64,000 bases of DNA. Source: Pontivivens insulae (GTDB taxonomy: Bacteria > Pseudomonadota > Alphaproteobacteria > Rhodobacterales > Rhodobacteraceae). Shown one piece after another: positions 61,078 through 64,000 of this stretch. The stretch lies in NCBI RefSeq assembly GCF_900302495.1, contig NZ_OMKW01000001.1:1054001-1118000 (forward strand), in the 5' to 3' direction. A model generated the notes under the pieces. The model was not told the origin of the DNA. It saw only the letters and a list, made by a program, of their open reading frames with translations, and made no database searches. Within the stretch, counting starts at the first letter, position 1. The number at the start of each line of letters is the position of its first letter. The translations under genes and the position numbers were made by a program.

Positions 61078-62314
61078 GTCCCTGAGGATTCAACGGGTGG
61101 TCGCAACACTTTAGCCTTCTTGAGAGATGGAGTGTTGAGACATGAAGTACCGAACAAGGACGTTTTACACTGACAAGCAGAAGTCTGAGATGTGGGATCG
61201 TTGGCAGCGAGGGGAGTCGCTGAGTTCGATTGGCCGCAGGTTTGATCGCGCGTCGTCGTCGATCTTTCCACATCTTGCTCTGACGGGTGGTATCCGCCCA
61301 CCTGAACGTACCCGATCTGGACGCGTGCTGAGCCTGACTGAGCGTGAAGAGATCTCCCGTGGCCTCGCCTCCGGTCGATCCTTGCGCTCGATCGCATGTG
61401 ATCTGTCCCGATCCCCCTCAACGATCAGCCGGGAAGTCCGCCGAAATGGTGGGCGCAAGGCTTATCGCGCGGCACTGTCGGATCAGCGCGCATGGGACTG
61501 CGCAAGGCGGCCCAAAGCCTGTAAGCTCTCTTTCAACGAAAACTTGTGTCGGTTTATTGCCCGAAAGCTTCGGCTGAAGTGGTCGCCGCAGCAGATCGCG
61601 GGATGGCTGATGCGCAGACACCCCGACGAAGAGCAAGAGCGCGTGTCACACGAAACGATCTATCGCTGTCTCTATGTGCAGACCCGTGGGGTTCTGAAGA
61701 AGGAACTTCAGCAATGCCTGCGCAGTCCACGTGCAATTCGACGGTCCCGGCATGCGACCCAGAAAGGACTGACACTGCGCAAGATCAAGGATGCGGTGCC
61801 GATCAGTGAGCGCCCGCCAGAGATTGAGGATCGGGCTGTACCCGGCCACTGGGAGGGCGATCTGATCGTTGGGGCCAACAACAGCTACATCGCCACACTG
61901 GTCGAGCGGCACTCCCGGTTCGTGATGCTGGCCAAAGTTGCGAACAAGGATACGCAAAGCGTTATCACCGCTCTGATCAAGCACGCCCGCAAGCTGCCAA
62001 AGGAACTCTACCGCTCTCTGACATGGGATCGAGGCTCAGAGATGACCGACCATGTGACGTTCACCATGGCCACCAAGATCGACGTCTACTTCTGCAACCC
62101 GCAATCACCCTGGCAACGCGGCGGCAACGAAAACACCAACCGGCTTCTACGCCAGTACTTCCCGCGGGGCCTCGATATGTCGACCTACAGCCAGGCCAAA
62201 CTCAGCGCAGTTGCACGTCAGCTCAACGAACGGCCTCGAAAAACCTTGCAATACGAAACCCCGGCACAGAGGTTCGCCAAGTGTGTTGCAGCGATCAATT
62301 GAATCCACAGGGAC
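61078..62314 (+). mobile_element. IS30-family element, apparently complete
   Basis: The ends are inverted repeats GTCCCTGAGGATTCAA (61078-61093) and, reversed at 62314, GTCCCTGTGGATTCAA, with one mismatch. AA flanks both sides, perhaps a 2-bp target duplication. The one gene within is intact, so the element may be active. Its length is 1237 bp. Confidence 0.9.
61142..62302 (+). CDS. IS30-family transposase
   Basis: The 386-residue protein has two N-terminal helix-turn-helix regions (SLSSIGRRFDRASSSIFPHL; SIACDLSRSPSTISREVRRN) and an integrase core with the DDE triad in WEGDLIVGANN, TWDRGSEM and RGGNENTNR. The stop lies just inside the right inverted repeat. Length and motifs are normal. Confidence 0.96.
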   Translation: MKYRTRTFYTDKQKSEMWDRWQRGESLSSIGRRFDRASSSIFPHLALTGGIRPPERTRSGRVLSLTEREEISRGLASGRSLRSIACDLSRSPSTISREVRRNGGRKAYRAALSDQRAWDCARRPKACKLSFNENLCRFIARKLRLKWSPQQIAGWLMRRHPDEEQERVSHETIYRCLYVQTRGVLKKELQQCLRSPRAIRRSRHATQKGLTLRKIKDAVPISERPPEIEDRAVPGHWEGDLIVGANNSYIATLVERHSRFVMLAKVANKDTQSVITALIKHARKLPKELYRSLTWDRGSEMTDHVTFTMATKIDVYFCNPQSPWQRGGNENTNRLLRQYFPRGLDMSTYSQAKLSAVARQLNERPRKTLQYETPAQRFAKCVAAIN

Positions 62315-62374
62315 AAACCTGCCGTTTCGCGTTCCGACGCTTAAGGTCGGCTAGAACAGTGTGGAACGGCCCAA

Positions 62375-62498
62375 AGCCGACGTTGGGGCAGGGGGCTTTA
62401 TGTTGCGCCGCAGTTCCCTGCACCCGTCATTCGCTGCGGTGCCGCGCATGTGATCAATCAAAGTGACGCAAGGCGAACGCAGCAGCCGTTCACTGCGG
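62375..62498 (+). repeat. Dispersed intergenic repeat, module B
   Basis: It begins AGCCGACGTTGGGGCAGGGG, continues GCTTTATGTTGCGCCGCAG, and includes TCATTCGCTGCGGTGCCG, TGTGATCAATC and a terminal AGCCGTTCACTG. It lies between IS30 and the end of the reverse transcriptase gene; the rest of 62315-62616 has no gene. Confidence 0.88.
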
Positions 62499-62616
62499 TT
62501 GCGCCAAAGGTCTGCTTTCGGTGCGATGAGACTGCAGCGCAAGTTTCGAACACGGCGTGCGCGCATTCACTACTGACGCAAAACGCAAGAGCTTCGTCAC
62601 TTGAATCTTACTTTCC

Positions 62617-64000
62617 CTAAAAACCCGGCTCCTCACCTTCTTCCATTCCCCAGTCGTCATCCTCGTCGTCATCATATCCGTATCTGGTTCGACTAATTGC
62701 TCGCCTGTCTTGTGGTCTAATCCGATTTATATGGTCTTCAAAGTCTATGAGCTTGATATGCCTGCTAGCCAAGTGCTCGAATTCATCTGTGTAAAGACCG
62801 GAAAACGCGGCCTTTGAGAATTCTTGAGAGCGTGCAACGAGATTGACCAACCAGTTGGCGTCCACCGATGAAAGACGAGCACCTAGAGCAAGCTTCGGCT
62901 TTCGGGTGAGCTTGCCGTCTACATGCGCCTGCGCGAGCAACGCGCGAATATGTGCGTTTTTGGACTTCGCAAGTTCTTCCACCATCGGCACCGGAACCGG
63001 GATGTCACAAACAAAGAGCAACCAAACCAGCCATATCGCCTCATGATGATGGTTTAGTGCAAGACTGCGCCTTACAACGATCTCCGCAACGGCAAGCCAA
63101 CCTTCCGTGTCAACGGCCAAACCCCGCGCTTTGCGCTTCGCAACGAGCAAGCAGGCGTAGTCAATTGCATGCGGATGTTTCTGAACAATCCTCTGAATAT
63201 TTTGCTCACCAAAATCCCATCCGGGTGAATTATAGACCCGCACTTCGTCAAAAGACCGGAACAGGATTTTGATTGGACTGTCCGATCCCAGATCCCGAGC
63301 GGAGGTGACAGCCTCGGTGATGCCGCGTTCGAGCCTGTTATGCGCCAAATGAAATTCGAAAAAGTTCATGTGGTCTCGCAGCCGTTGCGCCCAAAGATCA
63401 TTGATTGGGTCCAAGCTTGAGTGAATCTTCGTTTTCTGGTCATTGAGGTTCAACTCGAAGGTCGCAAGCACCTCGCGCAAATGCGAAAGAACCGATTGTG
63501 CTTCGTGTTCAGTACGAAGGCCAATGTAATAATCATCTACGTGGCGCACCGCCCCGACCACCATATCACCAACGACTTTGCTCAGTTCGTCATCGATTTT
63601 TGACAAGACGAACTCTGCGATCAGGCGGTATGCATCGGGTCCGACCAATACCCCTCGCGTGTTTCCACGTTGCCCATTCCGAACAAAGAAATCGAGCGCG
63701 TTGAAGAAGTTGCTGCTGGAATCCTTGTTCGTATCCAGTTTCGACTCTTCAATTCCATGAGCGGCCCAAGCAATGGAATGCGTGTAGATGCTCGGGAAGC
63801 ATTGAGCGATGTCGGCCTTCAAAACGAAGGGCGCGTATCGCAGGTTTTTCGAGGCCCGCTTCGAAAGCTCGGAAAGCGACGGAACTTTAATCGCTCGTTC
63901 TTCGCCCTCATCCATAATCTTGGGCGTGCCAATAGAATATGATGATAAGGCGTAGTTAGCTTCAAAATGTCCCCAGTTCTTCCATATGAAACTGGACACA
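62617..64000 (-). CDS. Defence/Abi-type reverse transcriptase, N-terminus outside the window
   Basis: About 460 residues are visible; the frame continues past base 64000, so some N-terminal residues are missing. The RT palm shows motif A (APFVLKADIAQCFPSIYTHS), motif B (GNTRGVLVGPDAYRLIAEFV), motif C (VRHVDDYYIG) and LNLNDQKTKIHSS. The catalytic triplet is HVDD rather than the YADD of most retrons and group II introns. The ~270-residue C-terminal helical extension, ending in DDDEDDDWGMEEGEEPGF, has no maturase or endonuclease motif. This fits the unknown-group/DRT and Abi RTs used against phage. An AbiA-type role is possible; no partner gene or ncRNA can be judged from here. Confidence 0.88.
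   Translation of the reverse strand, partial: VSSFIWKNWGHFEANYALSSYSIGTPKIMDEGEERAIKVPSLSELSKRASKNLRYAPFVLKADIAQCFPSIYTHSIAWAAHGIEESKLDTNKDSSSNFFNALDFFVRNGQRGNTRGVLVGPDAYRLIAEFVLSKIDDELSKVVGDMVVGAVRHVDDYYIGLRTEHEAQSVLSHLREVLATFELNLNDQKTKIHSSLDPINDLWAQRLRDHMNFFEFHLAHNRLERGITEAVTSARDLGSDSPIKILFRSFDEVRVYNSPGWDFGEQNIQRIVQKHPHAIDYACLLVAKRKARGLAVDTEGWLAVAEIVVRRSLALNHHHEAIWLVWLLFVCDIPVPVPMVEELAKSKNAHIRALLAQAHVDGKLTRKPKLALGARLSSVDANWLVNLVARSQEFSKAAFSGLYTDEFEHLASRHIKLIDFEDHINRIRPQDRRAISRTRYGYDDDEDDDWGMEEGEEPGF

Noticed and set aside
8111-62498. CRISPR array from repeated ~100-bp sequences
   Set aside because: The copies are kilobases apart, are far longer than CRISPR repeats and have no spacers or cas genes.
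1-64000. tRNA, rRNA or replication origin
   Set aside because: I saw no cloverleaf-like or rRNA-like stretches, and no rep or parAB genes, though a careful computational scan was not possible.

Overview
The window looks like accessory DNA, plausibly a large plasmid or chromid, of a marine alphaproteobacterium of the Roseobacter group (Rhodobacterales). The reasons are a dddP-type DMSP lyase whose metal-ligand spacing matches the characterised Ruegeria enzyme, three TRAP or betaine-type uptake operons, a cysteate/C3-sulfonate gene cluster, a gamma-butyrobetaine-hydroxylase-like dioxygenase, alphaproteobacterial codon use, and the lack of rRNA, tRNA or ribosomal genes. The only housekeeping genes are panC-panB.

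Layout. 1-2501: the end of an SLC13-type permease and the overlapping panC-panB pair. 2902-5423: a decayed IS3-family element carrying an IS110-family element inside its orfA. 5424-8110: an AT-rich graveyard of small and broken ORFs. 8423-12857: a class II lanthipeptide cluster consisting of a 178-residue precursor with seven tandem ~20-residue core-like repeats, a LanM with an apparent three-cysteine (CCG-type) zinc site, and a translationally coupled double-GNAT protein. 13412-17920: a dioxygenase/class II aldolase pair with a divergent LysR gene, then dddP. 18629-30218: a nine-gene catabolic operon (Gfo/Idh/MocA dehydrogenase, TRAP transporter, dehydroshikimate-dehydratase-like fusion, citrate-synthase-like protein, TIM-barrel isomerase, CoA-acylating aldehyde dehydrogenase, ThDP enzyme) with a divergent GntR gene. 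30795-34064: small coupled genes, a flavoprotein gene broken by three in-frame stops, and a divergent LuxR-type regulator. 35270-39095: GNAT/ACT pair, AraC regulator, aldo-keto reductase and an SRPBCC protein. 39748-51111: a nine-gene minus-strand sulfonate operon (cuyA-like, PLP enzyme, racemase, betaine-type ABC transporter, hpsN-like, sulfite exporter-like, ridA), with a divergent LysR gene and a second betaine-type binding protein. 51579-57473: a GntR-controlled unsaturated-uronate operon (TRAP, SDR, KdgF-like cupin, KdgK). 57744-61001: a LysR gene divergent from an aldo-keto reductase, a small membrane protein and an MFS exporter. 61078-62314: a complete IS30-family element. 62617-64000: a partial reverse transcriptase of the defence/Abi type.

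How the genes work together. Most of the window is uptake-plus-catabolism modules for algal compounds (DMSP, sulfonates, betaines, uronates), each with its own divergent regulator. The most novel item is the lanthipeptide locus: the precursor's repeats each hold one cysteine at a ~20-residue period with Ser/Thr a few residues before it, suggesting one thioether ring per repeat. A hairpin between precursor and synthetase could keep the precursor in excess. No dedicated export or leader-peptidase gene lies nearby. A second unexplained signal is a family of about nine dispersed intergenic repeats built from two modules (A ~73 bp, B ~95-125 bp), spread from 8 kb to 62 kb.
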